Source of the DNA: Odontocerum albicorne
Taxonomy: Eukaryota; Arthropoda; Insecta; Trichoptera; Odontoceridae
Direction of reading: 5' to 3'
DNA: 64,000 nucleotides
Assembly: GCA_949825065.1 (NCBI GenBank)
Contig: CATKWJ010000012.1
Location: 1-64,000 of the forward strand
The translations under genes were made by a program, and so were the position numbers. The notes under the pieces were generated by a model that was not told where the DNA came from, made no database searches, and worked only from the letters and a program-made list of their open reading frames with translations. Below, one piece after another: positions 37,501 to 51,365 of this stretch (positions are counted from its first letter, which is position 1; the number at the start of each line of letters is the position of its first letter).

Positions 37501-40500
37501 GTTTCCCTTCACCTTCATTACCTGCTGACGAGAGATAGATCCTGTTAAATATTTTATAACGTTCAATAAATCCTAAATTTGTTTCCCTTCACCTTGATAA
37601 CCTGCTGACGAGGTATAGATCTTGTTAAATATTTTACAAAGTTTCATAAACCCTTAATGTGTTTCCCTTCACCTTCATTACCTGCTGACGAGAGATAGAT
37701 CCTGTTAAATATTTTACAAAGTTTCATAAATCCTTAATGTGTTTCCCTTCACCTTCATTACCTGCTGACGAGAGATAGATCCTGTTAAATATTTTATAAC
37801 GTTCAATAAATCCTAAATTTGTTTCCCTTCACCTTGATAACCTGCTGACGAGGTATAGATCCTGTTAAATATTTTAACAGTTTCATAAATCCTTAATGTG
37901 TTTCCCTTCACCTTCATTACCTGCTGACGAGATAGAATAGATCCTGTTAAATATTTTACAAAGTTTCATAAATCCTTAATGTGTTTCCCTTCACCTTCAT
38001 TACCTGCTGACGAGAGATAGATCCTGTTAAATATTTTATAACGTTCAATAAATCCTAAATTTGTTTCCCTTCACCTTGATAACCTGCTGACGAGGTATAG
38101 ATCCTGTTAAATATTTTACAAAGTTTCATAAATCCTTAATGTGTTTCCCTTCACCTTCATTACCTGCTGACGAGAGATAGATCCTGTTAAATATTTTATA
38201 ACGTTCAATAAATCTTTAACGTGTTTCCCTTCACCTTCATTCCCTGCTGACGAGAGATAGATCCTGTTAAATATTTTACCAAGTTTCATAAATCCTTAAT
38301 GTGTTTCCCTTCACCTTCATTACCTGCTGACGAAAGGTAGATCCTGTTAAATATTTTACAAAGTTTCATAAATCCTTAATGTGTTTCCCTTCACCTTCAT
38401 AACCTGCTGACGAGAGATAGATCCTGTTAAATATTTTATAACGTTCAATAAATCCTAAATTTGTTTCCCTTCACCTTCATTACCTGCTGACAAGAGATAG
38501 ATCCTGTTAAATATTTTACAAAGTTTCATTAATCCTAAATGTGTTTCCCTTCACCTTCATTACCTGCTGACGAGAGATAGATCCTGTTAAATATTTTATA
38601 ACGTTCAATAAATCCTTAATTTGTTTCCCTTCACCTTGATAACCTGCTGACGAGGTATAGATTCTGGTAAATATTTTACAAAATTTCATAAACCCTTAAT
38701 GTGTTTCCCTTCACCTTCATTACCTGCTGACGAGAGATAGATCCTGTTAAATATTTTACAAAGTTTCATAAATCCTTAATGTGTTTCCCTTCCCCTTCAT
38801 TACCTGCTGACGAGAGATGGATCCTGTTAAATATTTTATAACGTTCAATAAATCCTAAATTTGTTTCCCTTCACCTTGATAACCTGCTGACGAGGTATAG
38901 ATCCTGTTAAATATTTTAACAGTTTCATAAATCCTTAATGTGTTTCCCTTCACCTTCATTTCCTGCTGACAAGAGATAGATCCTGTTAAATATTTTACAA
39001 AGTTTCATAAATCCTTAATGTGTTTCCCTTCACCTTGATAACCTGCTGACGAGGTATAGATCCTGTTAAATATTTTATAACGTTCAATAAATCTTTAATG
39101 TGTTTCCCTTCACCTTGATAACCTGCTGACGAGGTATAGATTCTGGTAAATATTTTACAAAGTTTCATAAACCCTTTATGTGTTTCCCTTCACCTTCATT
39201 ACCTGCTGACGAGAGATAGATCCTGTTAAATATTTTTTAAAGTTTCATAAATCCTTAATGTGTTTCCCTTCACCTTCATTACCTGCTGACGAGAGAAAGG
39301 TCCTGTTAAATATTTCATAACGTTCAATAAATCCTAAATTTGTTTCCGTTCACCTTGATAAACTGCTGACGAGGTATAGATCCTGTTAAATATTTTACCA
39401 AGTTTCATAAATTCTTAATGTGTTTCCCTTCACCATCATTACCTGCTGACGAGAGATAGATCCTGTTAAATATTTCATAACGTTCAATAAATCCTAAATT
39501 TGTTTCCGTTCACCTTGATAACCTGCTGACGAGGTATAGATCCTGTTAAATATTTTACAAAGTTTCATAAATCCTTAATGTGCTTCCCTTCACCTTCATT
39601 ACCTGCTGACGAGAGATAGATCCTGTTAAATATTTTATAACGTTCAATAAATCCTTAATTTGTTTCCCTTCACCTTGATAACCTGCTGACGAGGTATAGA
39701 TCCTGTTAAATATTTTACAAAGTTTTATAAATCCTTAACGTGTTTCCCTTCACCTTCATTACCTGCTGACGAGAGATAGATCCTGTTTAATATTTTATAA
39801 CGTTCAATAAATCCTTAATTTGTTTCCCTTCACCTTGATAACCTGCTGACGAGGTATAAATTCTGGTAAATATTTAACAAAGTTTCATAAACCCTTAATG
39901 TGTTTCCCTTTACCTTCATTACCTGCTGACGAGAGGTAGATCCTGTAAAATATTTTACAAAGTTTCATAAATCCTTAATGTGTTTCCCTTCACCTTCATT
40001 ACCTGCTGACGAGAGATAGATCCTGTTAAATATTTTATGACGTTCAATAAATCTTTAACGTGTTTCCCTTCACCTTCATTACCTGCTGACGAGAGATAGA
40101 TCCTGTTAAATATTTTACAAAGTTTCATAAATCCTTAAAGTGTTTCCCTTCACCTTCATTACCTGCTGACGAGAGATAGATCCTGTTAAATATTTTATAA
40201 CGTTCAATAAATCCTTAATTTGTTTCCCTTCACCTTGATAACCTGCTGACGAGGTATAGATTCTGGTAAATATTTTACAAAGTTTCATAAACCCTTAATG
40301 TGTTTCCCTTCACCTTCATTACCTGCTGACGATAGATAGATCCTGTTAAATATTTTATAACGTTCAATAAATCTTTAACGTGTTTCCCTTCACCTTCATT
40401 ACCTGCTGACGAGAGATAGATCCTGTTAAATATTTTAAAACGTTCAATAAATCTTTAACGTGTTTCCCTTCACCTTGATAACCTGCTGACGAGGTATAAA

Positions 40501-43500
40501 TTCTGGTTAATATTTTACAAAGTTTCATTAACCCTTAATGTGTTTCCCTTCACCTTCATTACCTGCTGACGAGAGGTAGATCCTGTTAAATATTTTACAA
40601 AGTTTCATAAATCCTTAATGTGTTTCCCTTCACCTTAATTCCCTGCTGACGAGAGATAGATCCTGTTAAATATTTTATGACGTTCAATAAATCTTTAACG
40701 CGTTTCCCTTCACCTTCATTACCTGCTGACGAGGGATAGATCCTGTTAAATATTTTACGAAGTTTCATAAATCCTTAATGTGTTTCCCTTCACCTTCATT
40801 ACCTGCTGACGAGAGATAGATCCTGTAAAATATTTTATAACGTTCAATAAATCCTTAATTTGTTTCCCTTCACCTTGATAACCTGCTGACGAGGTATAGA
40901 TTCTGGTTAATATTTTACAAAGTTTCATAAATCCTTAATGTGTTTCCCTTCACCTTCATTACCTGCTGACGAGAGATGGATCCTGTTAAATATTTTATAA
41001 CGTTCAATAAATCCTAAATTTGTTTCCCTTCACCTTGATAACCTGCTGACGAGGTATAGATTCTGGTAAATATTTTACAAAGTTTCATAAACCCTTAATG
41101 TGTTTCCCTTCACCTTCATTACCTGCTGACGAGAGATAGATCCTGTTAAATATTTTATAACGTTCAATAAATCCTTAGTTTGTTTCCCTTTACCTTGATA
41201 ACCTGCTGACGAGGTATAAATTCTGGTAAATATTTTACAAAGTTTCATAAACCCTTAATGTGTTTCCCTTCACCTTCATTACCTGCTGACGAGAGGTAGA
41301 TCCTGTTAAATATTTTACAAAGTTTCATAAATCCTTAATGTGTTTCCCTTCACCTTCATTCCCTGCTGACGAGAGATAGATCCTGTTAAATATTTTATGA
41401 CGTTCAATAAATCTTTAACGTGTTTCCCTTCACCTTCATTTCCTGCTGACGAGAGATAGATCCTGTTAAATATTTTACAAAGTTTCATAAATCCTTAATG
41501 TGTTTCCCTTCACCTTCATTACCTGCTGACGAGAAGAAGATCCTGTTAAATATTTTATAACGTTCAATAAATCTTTAATTTGTTTCCCTTCACCTTGATA
41601 ACCTGCTGACGAGGTATAGATTCTGGTAAATATTTTACAAAGTTTCATAAACCCTTAATGTGTTTCCCTTCACCTTCATTACCTGCTGACGATAGATAGA
41701 TCCTGTTAAATATTTTATAACGTTCAATAAATCTTTAACGTGTTTTCCTTCACCTTCATTACCTGCTGACGAGAGATAGATCCTGTTAAATATTTTAAAA
41801 CGTTCAATAAATCTTTAACGTGTTTCCCTTCACCTTGATAACCTGCTGACGAGGTATAGATTCTGGTAAATATTTTACAAAGTTTCATAAACCCTTAATG
41901 TGTTTCCCTTCACCTTCATTACCTGCTGACGAGAGATAGATCCTGTTAAATATTTTATAACGTTCAATAAATCCTAAATTTGTTTCCCTTCACCTTGATA
42001 ACCTGCTGACGAGGTATAGATCCTGTTAAATATTTAAACAGTTTCATAAATCCTTAATGTGTTTCCCTTCACCTTCATTACCTGCTGACGAGAGATAGAT
42101 CCTGTTAAATATTTTACAAAGTTTCATAAATCCTTAATGTGTTTCCCTTCACCTTCATTACCTGCTGACGAGAGATAGATCCTGTTAAATATTTTATAAC
42201 GTTCAATAAATCCTAAATTTGTTTCCCTTCACCTTGATAACCTGCTGACGAGGTATAGATCCTGTTAAATATTTTACAAAGTTTCATAAATCCTTAATGT
42301 GTTTCCCTTCACCTTCATTACCTGCTGACGAGAGATAGATCCTGTTAAATATTTTATAACGTTCAATAAATCCTAAATTTGTTTCCCTTCACCTTGATAA
42401 CCTGCTGACGAGGTATAGATCCTGTTAAATATTTAAACAGTTTCATAAATCCTTAATGTGTTTCCCTTCACCTTCATTACCTGCTGACGAGAGATAGATC
42501 CTGTTAAATATTTTACAAAGTTTCATAAATCCTTAATGTGTTTCCCTTCACCTTCATTACCTGCTGACGAGAGATAGATCCTGTTAAATATTTTATAACG
42601 TTCAATAAATCCTAAATTTGTTTCCCTTCACCTTGATAACCTGCTGACGAGGTATAGATCCTGTTAAATATTTAAACAGTTTCATAAATCCTTAATGTGT
42701 TTCCCTTCACCTTCATTACCTGCTGACGAGGGATAGATCCTGTTAAATATTTTACGAAGTTTCATAAATCCTTAATGTGTTTCCCTTCACCATCATTACC
42801 TGCTGACGAGAGATAGATCCTGTAAAATATTTTATAACGTTCAATAAATCCTTAATTTGTTTCCCTTCACCTTGATAACCTGCTGACGAGGTATAGATTC
42901 TGGTAAATATTTTACAAAGTTTCATAAATCCTTAATGTGTTTCCCTTCACCTTCATTACCTGCTGACGAGAGATGGATCCTGTTAAATATTTTATAACGT
43001 TCAATAAATCCTAAATTTGTTTCCCTTCACCTTGATAACCTGCTGACGAGGTATAGATTCTGGTAAATATTTTACAAAGTTTCATAAACCCTTAATGTGT
43101 TTCCCTTCACCTTCATTACCTGCTGACGAGAGATAGATCCTGTTAAATATTTTATAACGTTCAATAAATCCTTAGTTTGTTTCCCTTTACCTTGATAACC
43201 TGCTGACGAGGTATAGATTCTGGTAAATATTTTACAAAGTTTCATAAATCCTTAATGTGTTTCCCTTCACCTTCATTACCTGCTGACGAGAGATAGATCC
43301 TGTTAAATATTTTACAAAGTTTCATAAATCCTTAATGTGTTTCCCTTCACCTTCATTACCTGCTGACGAGATATAGATCCTGTTAAATATTTTATAACGT
43401 TCAATAAATCCTAAATTTGTTTCCCTTCACCTTGATAACCTGCTGACGAGGTATAGATCCTGTTAAATATTTTAACAGTTTCATAAATCCTTAATGTGTT

Positions 43501-46500
43501 TCCCTTCACCTTCATTACCTGCTGACGAGATAGAATAGATCCTGTTAAATATTTTACAAAGTTTCATAAATCCTTAATGTGTTTCCCTTCACCTTCATTA
43601 CCTGCTGACGAGAGATAGATCCTGTTAAATATTTTATAACGTTCAATAAATCCTAAATTTGTTTCCCTTCACCTTGATAACCTGCTGACGAGGTATAGAT
43701 CCTGTTAAATATTTTACAAAGTTTCATAAATCCTTAATGTGTTTCCCTTCACCTTCATTACCTGCTGACGAGAGATAGATCCTGTTAAATATTTTATAAC
43801 GTTCAATAAATCTTTAACGTGTTTCCCTTCACCTTCATTCCCTGCTGACGAGAGATAGATCCTGTTAAATATTTTACCAAGTTTCATAAATCCTTAATGT
43901 GTTTCCCTTCACCTTCATTACCTGCTGACGAGAGATAGATCCTGTTAAATATTTTACAAAGTTTCATAAATCCTTAATGTGTTTCCCTTCACCTTCATAA
44001 CCTGCTGACGAGAGATAGATCCTGTTAAATATTTTATAACGTTCAATAAATCCTAAATTTGTTTCCCTTCACCTTCATTACCTGCTGACAAGAGATAGAT
44101 CCTGTTAAATATTTTACAAAGTTTCATTAATCCTTAATGTGTTTCCCTTCACCTTCATTACCTGCTGACGAGAGATAGATCCTGTTAAATATTTTATAAC
44201 GTTCAATAAATCCTTAATTTGTTTCCCTTCACCTTGATAACCTGCTGACGAGGTATAGATTCTGGTAAATATTTTACAAAATTTCATAAACCCTTAATGT
44301 GTTTCCCTTCACCTTCATTACCTGCTGACGAGAGATAGATCCTGTTAAATATTTTACAAAGTTTCATAAATCCTTAATGTGTTTCCCTTCCCCTTCATTA
44401 CCTGCTGACGAGAGATGGATCCTGTTAAATATTTTATAACGTTCAATAAATCCTAAATTTGTTTCCCTTCACCTTGATAACCTGCTGACGAGGTATAGAT
44501 CCTGTTAAATATTTTAACAGTTTCATAAATCCTTAATGTGTTTCCCTTCACCTTCATTACCTGCTGACAAGAGATAGATCCTGTTAAATATTTTACAAAG
44601 TTTCATAAATCCTTAATGTGTTTCCCTTCACCTTGATAACCTGCTGACGAGGTATAGATCCTGTTAAATATTTTATAACGTTCAATAAATCTTTAATGTG
44701 TTTCCCTTCACCTTGATAACCTGCTGACGAGGTATAGATTCTGGTAAATATTTTACAAAGTTTCATAAACCCTTTATGTGTTTCCCTTCACCTTCATTAC
44801 CTGCTGACGAGAGATAGATCCTGTTAAATATTTTTTAAAGTTTCATAAATCCTAAATGTGTTTCCCTTCACCTTCATTACCTGCTGACGAGAGATAGATC
44901 CTGTTAAATATTTTATAACGTTCAATAAATCCTAAATTTGTTTCCCTTCACCTTGATAACCTGCTGACGAGGTATAGATCCTGTTAAATATTTAAACAGT
45001 TTCATAAATCCTTAATGTGTTTCCCTTCACCTTCATTACCTGCTGACGAGAGATAGATCCTGTTAAATATTTTACAAAGTTTCATAAATCCTTAATGTGT
45101 TTCCCTTCACCTTCATTACCTGCTGACGAGAGATAGATCCTGTTAAATATTTTATAACGTTCAATAAATCCTAAATTTGTTTCCCTTCACCTTGATAACC
45201 TGCTGACGAGGTATAGATCCTGTTAAATATTTTACAAAGTTTCATAAATCCTTAATGTGTTTCCCTTCACCTTCATTACCTGCTGACGAGAGATAGATCC
45301 TGTTAAATATTTTATAACGTTCAATAAATCCTAAATTTGTTTCCCTTCACCTTGATAACCTGCTGACGAGGTATAGATCCTGTTAAATATTTAAACAGTT
45401 TCATAAATCCTTAATGTGTTTCCCTTCACCTTCATTACCTGCTGACGAGAGATAGATCCTGTTAAATATTTTACAAAGTTTCATAAATCCTTAATGTGTT
45501 TCCCTTCACCTTCATTACCTGCTGACGAGAGATAGATCCTGTTAAATATTTTAAAACGTTCAATAAATCTTTAACGTGTTTCCCTTCACCTTGATAACCT
45601 GCTGACGAGGTATAGATCCTGTTAAATATTTTACAAAGACGAGAGATAGATCCTGTTAAATATTTTATAACGTTCAATAAATCCTTAATTTGTTTCCCTT
45701 CACCTTGATAACCTGCTGACGAGGTATAGATTCTGGTAAATATTTTACAAAGTTTCATAAATCCTTAATGTGTTTCCCTTCACCTTCATTACCTGCTGAC
45801 GAGAGATAGATCCTGTTAAATATTTTATAACGTTCAATAAATCCTTAATTTGTTTCTCTTCACCTTGATAACCTGCTGACGAGGTATAGATTCTGGTAAA
45901 TATTTTACAAAGTTTCATAAACCCTTAATGTGTTTCCCTTCACCTTCATTACCTGCTGACGAGAGATAGATCCTGTTAAATATTTTATAACGTTCAATAA
46001 ATCCTAAATTTGTTTCCCTTCACCTTGATAACCTGCTGACGAGGTATAGATCCTGTTAAATATTTTACAAAGTTTCATAAATCCTTAATAAGTTTCCCTT
46101 CACCTTCATTACCTGCTGACGAGAGTTGGATCCTGTTAAATATTTTATAACGTTCAATAAATCCTAAATTTTTTTCCCTTCACCTTGATAACCTGCTGAC
46201 GAGATAGAATAGATCCTGTTAAATATTTTAACAGTTTCATAAATCTTTAAAGTGTTTCCCTTCACCTTCATTACCTGCTGACGAGAGATAGATCCTGTTA
46301 AATATTTTATAACGTTCAATAAATCTTTAACGTGTTTCCCTTCACCTTCATTCCCTGCTGACGAGAGATAGATCCTGTTAAATATTTTACCAAGTTTCAT
46401 AAATCCTTAATGTGTTTCCCTTCACCTTCATTACCTGCTGACGAGAGATAGATCCTGTTAAATATTTTACAAAGTTTCATAAATCCTTAATGTGTTTCCC

Positions 46501-49500
46501 TTCACCTTCATTACCTGCTGACGAGAGATAGATCCTGTTAAATATTTTATAACGTTCAATAAATCCTAAATTTGTTTCCCTTCACCTTCATTACCTGCTG
46601 ACGAGAGATAGATCCTGTTAAATATTTTACAAAGTTTCATTAATCCTTAATGTGTTTCCCTTCACCTTGATAACCTGCTGACGAGGTATAGATCCTGTTA
46701 AATATTTTATAACGTTCAATAAATCCTTAATTTGTTTCCCTTCACCTTGATAACCTGCTGACGAGGTATAGATTCTGGTAAATATTTTACAAAGTTTCAT
46801 AAACCCTTAATGTGTTTCCCTTCACCTTCATTACCTGCTGACGAGAGATAGATCCTGTTAAATATTTTACAAAGTTTCATAAATCCTTAATGTGTTTCCC
46901 TTCACCTTCATTACCTGCTGACGAGAGATGGATCCTGTTAAATATTTTATAACGTTCAATAAATCTTTAACGTGTTTCCCTTCACCTTCATTACCTGCTG
47001 ACGAGAGATAGATCCTGTTAAATATTTTACAAAGTTTCATAAATCCTTAATGTGTTTCCCTTCACCTTCATTACCTGCTGACGAGAGATAGATCCTGTTA
47101 AATATTTTATAACGTTCAATAAATCCTTAATTTGTTTCCCTTCACCTTGATAACCTGCTGACGAGGTATAGATCCTGTTAAATATTTTACAAAGTTTCAT
47201 AAATCCTTAATGTGTTTCCCTTCACCTTCATTACCTGCTGACGAGAGATAGATCCTGTTAAATATTTTATAACGTTCAATAAATCCTAAATTTGTTTCCC
47301 TTCACCTTGATAACCTGCTGACGAGGTATAGATCCTGTTAAATATTTTAACAGTTTCATAAATCCTTAATGTGTTTCCCTTCACCTTCATTACCTGCTGA
47401 CGAGAGATAGATCCTGTTAAATATTTTATAACGTTCAATAAATCTTTAACGTGTTTCCCTTCACCTTCATTCCCTGCTGACGAGAGATAGATCCTGTTAA
47501 ATATTTTACCAAGTTTCATAAATCCTTAATGTGTTTCCCTTCACCTTCATTACCTGCTGACGAGATATAGAGTCTGTTAAATATTTTACAAAGTTTCATA
47601 AACCCTTAATGTGTTTCCCTTCACCTTCATTACCTGCTGACGAGAGATAGATCCTGTTAAATATTTTACAAAGTTTCATAAATCCTTAATGTGTTTCCCT
47701 TCACCTTCATTACCTGCTGACGAGAGATAGATCCTGTTAAATATTTTATAACGTTCAATAAATCCTAAATTTGTTTCCCTTCACCTTGATAACCTGCTGA
47801 CGAGGTATAGATCCTGTTAAATATTTTAACAGTTTCATAAATCCTTAATGTGTTTCCCTTCACCTTCATTACCTGCTGACGAGATAGAATAGATCCTGTT
47901 AAATATTTTACAAAGTTTCATAAATCCTTAATGTGTTTCCCTTCACCTTCATTACCTGCTGACGAGAGATAGATCCTGTTAAATATTTTATAACGTTCAA
48001 TAAATCCTAAATTTGTTTCCCTTCACCTTGATAACCTGCTGACGAGGTATAGATCCTGTTAAATATTTTACAAAGTTTCATAAATCCTTAATGTGTTTCC
48101 CTTCACCTTCATTACCTGCTGACGAGAGATAGATCCTGTTAAATATTTTATAACGTTCAATAAATCTTTAACGTGTTTCCCTTCACCTTCATTCCCTGCT
48201 GACGAGAGATAGATCCTGTTTAATATTTTACCAAGTTTCATAAATCCTTAATGTGTTTCCCTTCACCTTCATTACCTGCTGACGAAAGGTAGATCCTGTT
48301 AAATATTTTACAAAGTTTCATAAATCCTTAATGTGTTTCCCTTCACCTTCATAACCTGCTGACGAGAGATAGATCCTGTTAAATATTTTATAACGTTCAA
48401 TAAATCCTAAATTTGTTTCCCTTCACCTTCATTACCTGCTGACAAGAGATAGATCCTGTTAAATATTTTACAAAGTTTCATTAATCCTTAATGTGTTTCC
48501 CTTCACCTTCATTACCTGCTGACGAGAGATAGATCCTGTTAAATATTTTATAACGTTCAATAAATCCTTAATTTGTTTCCCTTCACCTTGATAACCTGCT
48601 GACGAGGTATAGATTCTGGTAAATATTTTACAAAATTTCATAAACCCTTAATGTGTTTCCCTTCACCTTCATTACCTGCTGACGAGAGATAGATCCTGTT
48701 AAATATTTTACAAAGTTTCATAAATCCTTAATGTGTTTCCCTTCCCCTTCATTACCTGCTGACGAGAGATGGATCCTGTTAAATATTTTATAACGTTCAA
48801 TAAATCCTAAATTTGTTTCCCTTCACCTTGATAACCTGCTGACGAGGTATAGATCCTGTTAAATATTTTAACAGTTTCATAAATCCTTAATGTGTTTCCC
48901 TTCACCTTCATTTCCTGCTGACAAGAGATAGATCCTGTTAAATATTTTACAAAGTTTCATAAATCCTTAATGTGTTTCCCTTCACCTTGATAACCTGCTG
49001 ACGAGGTATAGATCCTGTTAAATATTTTATAACGTTCAATAAATCTTTAATGTGTTTCCCTTCACCTTGATAACCTGCTGACGAGGTATAGATTCTGGTA
49101 AATATTTTACAAAGTTTCATAAACCCTTTATGTGTTTCCCTTCACCTTCATTACCTGCTGACGAGAGATAGATCCTGTTAAATATTTTTTAAAGTTTCAT
49201 AAATCCTTAATGTGTTTCCCTTCACCTTCATTACCTGCTGACGAGAGAAAGGTCCTGTTAAATATTTCATAACGTTCAATAAATCCTAAATTTGTTTCCG
49301 TTCACCTTGATAAACTGCTGACGAGGTATAGATCCTGTTAAATATTTTACCAAGTTTCATAAATTCTTAATGTGTTTCCCTTCACCATCATTACCTGCTG
49401 ACGAGAGATAGATCCTGTTAAATATTTCATAACGTTCAATAAATCCTAAATTTGTTTCCGTTCACCTTGATAACCTGCTGACGAGGTATAGATCCTGTTA

Positions 49501-51365
49501 AATATTTTACAAAGTTTCATAAATCCTTAATGTGCTTCCCTTCACCTTCATTACCTGCTGACGAGAGATAGATCCTGTTAAATATTTTATAACGTTCAAT
49601 AAATCCTTAATTTGTTTCCCTTCACCTTGATAACCTGCTGACGAGGTATAGATCCTGTTAAATATTTTACAAAGTTTTATAAATCCTTAACGTGTTTCCC
49701 TTCACCTTCATTACCTGCTGACGAGAGATAGATCCTGTTTAATATTTTATAACGTTCAATAAATCCTTAATTTGTTTCCCTTCACCTTGATAACCTGCTG
49801 ACGAGGTATAAATTCTGGTAAATATTTAACAAAGTTTCATAAACCCTTAATGTGTTTCCCTTTACCTTCATTACCTGCTGACGAGAGGTAGATCCTGTAA
49901 AATATTTTACAAAGTTTCATAAATCCTTAATGTGTTTCCCTTCACCTTCATTACCTGCTGACGAGAGATAGATCCTGTTAAATATTTTATGACGTTCAAT
50001 AAATCTTTAACGTGTTTCCCTTCACCTTCATTACCTGCTGACGAGAGATAGATCCTGTTAAATATTTTACAAAGTTTCATAAATCCTTAAAGTGTTTCCC
50101 TTCACCTTCATTACCTGCTGACGAGAGATAGATCCTGTTAAATATTTTATAACGTTCAATAAATCCTTAATTTGTTTCCCTTCACCTTGATAACCTGCTG
50201 ACGAGGTATAGATTCTGGTAAATATTTTACAAAGTTTCATAAACCCTTAATGTGTTTCCCTTCACCTTCATTACCTGCTGACGATAGATAGATCCTGTTA
50301 AATATTTTATAACGTTCAATAAATCTTTAACGTGTTTCCCTTCACCTTCATTACCTGCTGACGAGAAATAGATCCTGTTAAATATTTTAAAACGTTCAAT
50401 AAATCTTTAACGTGTTTCCCTTCACCTTGATAACCTGCTGACGAGGTATAAATTCTGGTTAATATTTTACAAAGTTTCATTAACCCTTAATGTGTTTCCC
50501 TTCACCTTCATTACCTGCTGACGAGAGGTAGATCCTGTTAAATATTTTACAAAGTTTCATAAATCCTTAATGTGTTTCCCTTCACCTTAATTCCCTGCTG
50601 ACGAGAGATAGATCCTGTTAAATATTTTATGACGTTCAATAAATCTTTAACGCGTTTCCCTTCACCTTCATTACCTGCTGACGAGGGATAGATCCTGTTA
50701 AATATTTTACGAAGTTTCATAAATCCTTAATGTGTTTCCCTTCACCTTCATTACCTGCTGACGAGAGATAGATCCTGTAAAATATTTTATAACGTTCAAT
50801 AAATCCTTAATTTGTTTCCCTTCACCTTGATAACCTGCTGACGAGGTATAGATTCTGGTAAATATTTTACAAAGTTTCATAAATCCTTAATGTGTTTCCC
50901 TTCACCTTCATTACCTGCTGACGAGAGATGGATCCTGTTAAATATTTTATAACGTTCAATAAATCCTAAATTTGTTTCCCTTCACCTTGATAACCTGCTG
51001 ACGAGGTATAGATTCTGGTAAATATTTTACAAAGTTTCATAAACCCTTAATGTGTTTCCCTTCACCTTCATTACCTGCTGACGAGAGATAGATCCTGTTA
51101 AATATTTTATAACGTTCAATAAATCCTTAGTTTGTTTCCCTTTACCTTGATAACCTGCTGACGAGGTATAGATTCTGGTAAATATTTTACAAAGTTTCAT
51201 AAATCCTTAATGTGTTTCCCTTCACCTTCATTACCTGCTGACGAGAGATAGATCCTGTTAAATATTTTACAAAGTTTCATAAATCCTTAATGTGTTTCCC
51301 TTCACCTTCATTACCTGCTGACGAGATATAGATCCTGTTAAATATTTTATAACGTTCAATAAATC
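30840..51365. repeat. Block of about 6.5 kb copied at a 14,035-bp offset
   Basis: The segment about 30840-37330 recurs at about 44875-51365. Markers at exactly +14,035 bp are the truncated monomer TTACAAAGACGAGAG (31601 and 45636), the frames at 32129 and 33251 (46164 and 47286), CGAAAGG (34248 and 48283), AGTTTTATAAATCC (35641 and 49676) and ATATAGATCC (37291 and 51326). Agreement breaks at both ends, where neighbouring monomers differ. The DNA between the copies contains other derived blocks at offsets of 4,083, 6,080 and 11,077 bp. Confidence 0.88.
33540..41210. repeat. Tandem duplication of a 4,083-bp block within the array
   Basis: The 6-bp-insertion monomer GATAGAATAG is at 33848 and 37931, and CGAAAGG at 34248 recurs as CGAAAGG at 38331, both +4,083 bp. 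Agreement runs from about 33540 to about 37125 in the first copy. Rare shared variants inside include CCTTCCCCTTC, AAATTTCATAAACC, AGTTTTATAAATCC and AACGCGTTTCCC. Confidence 0.85.
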
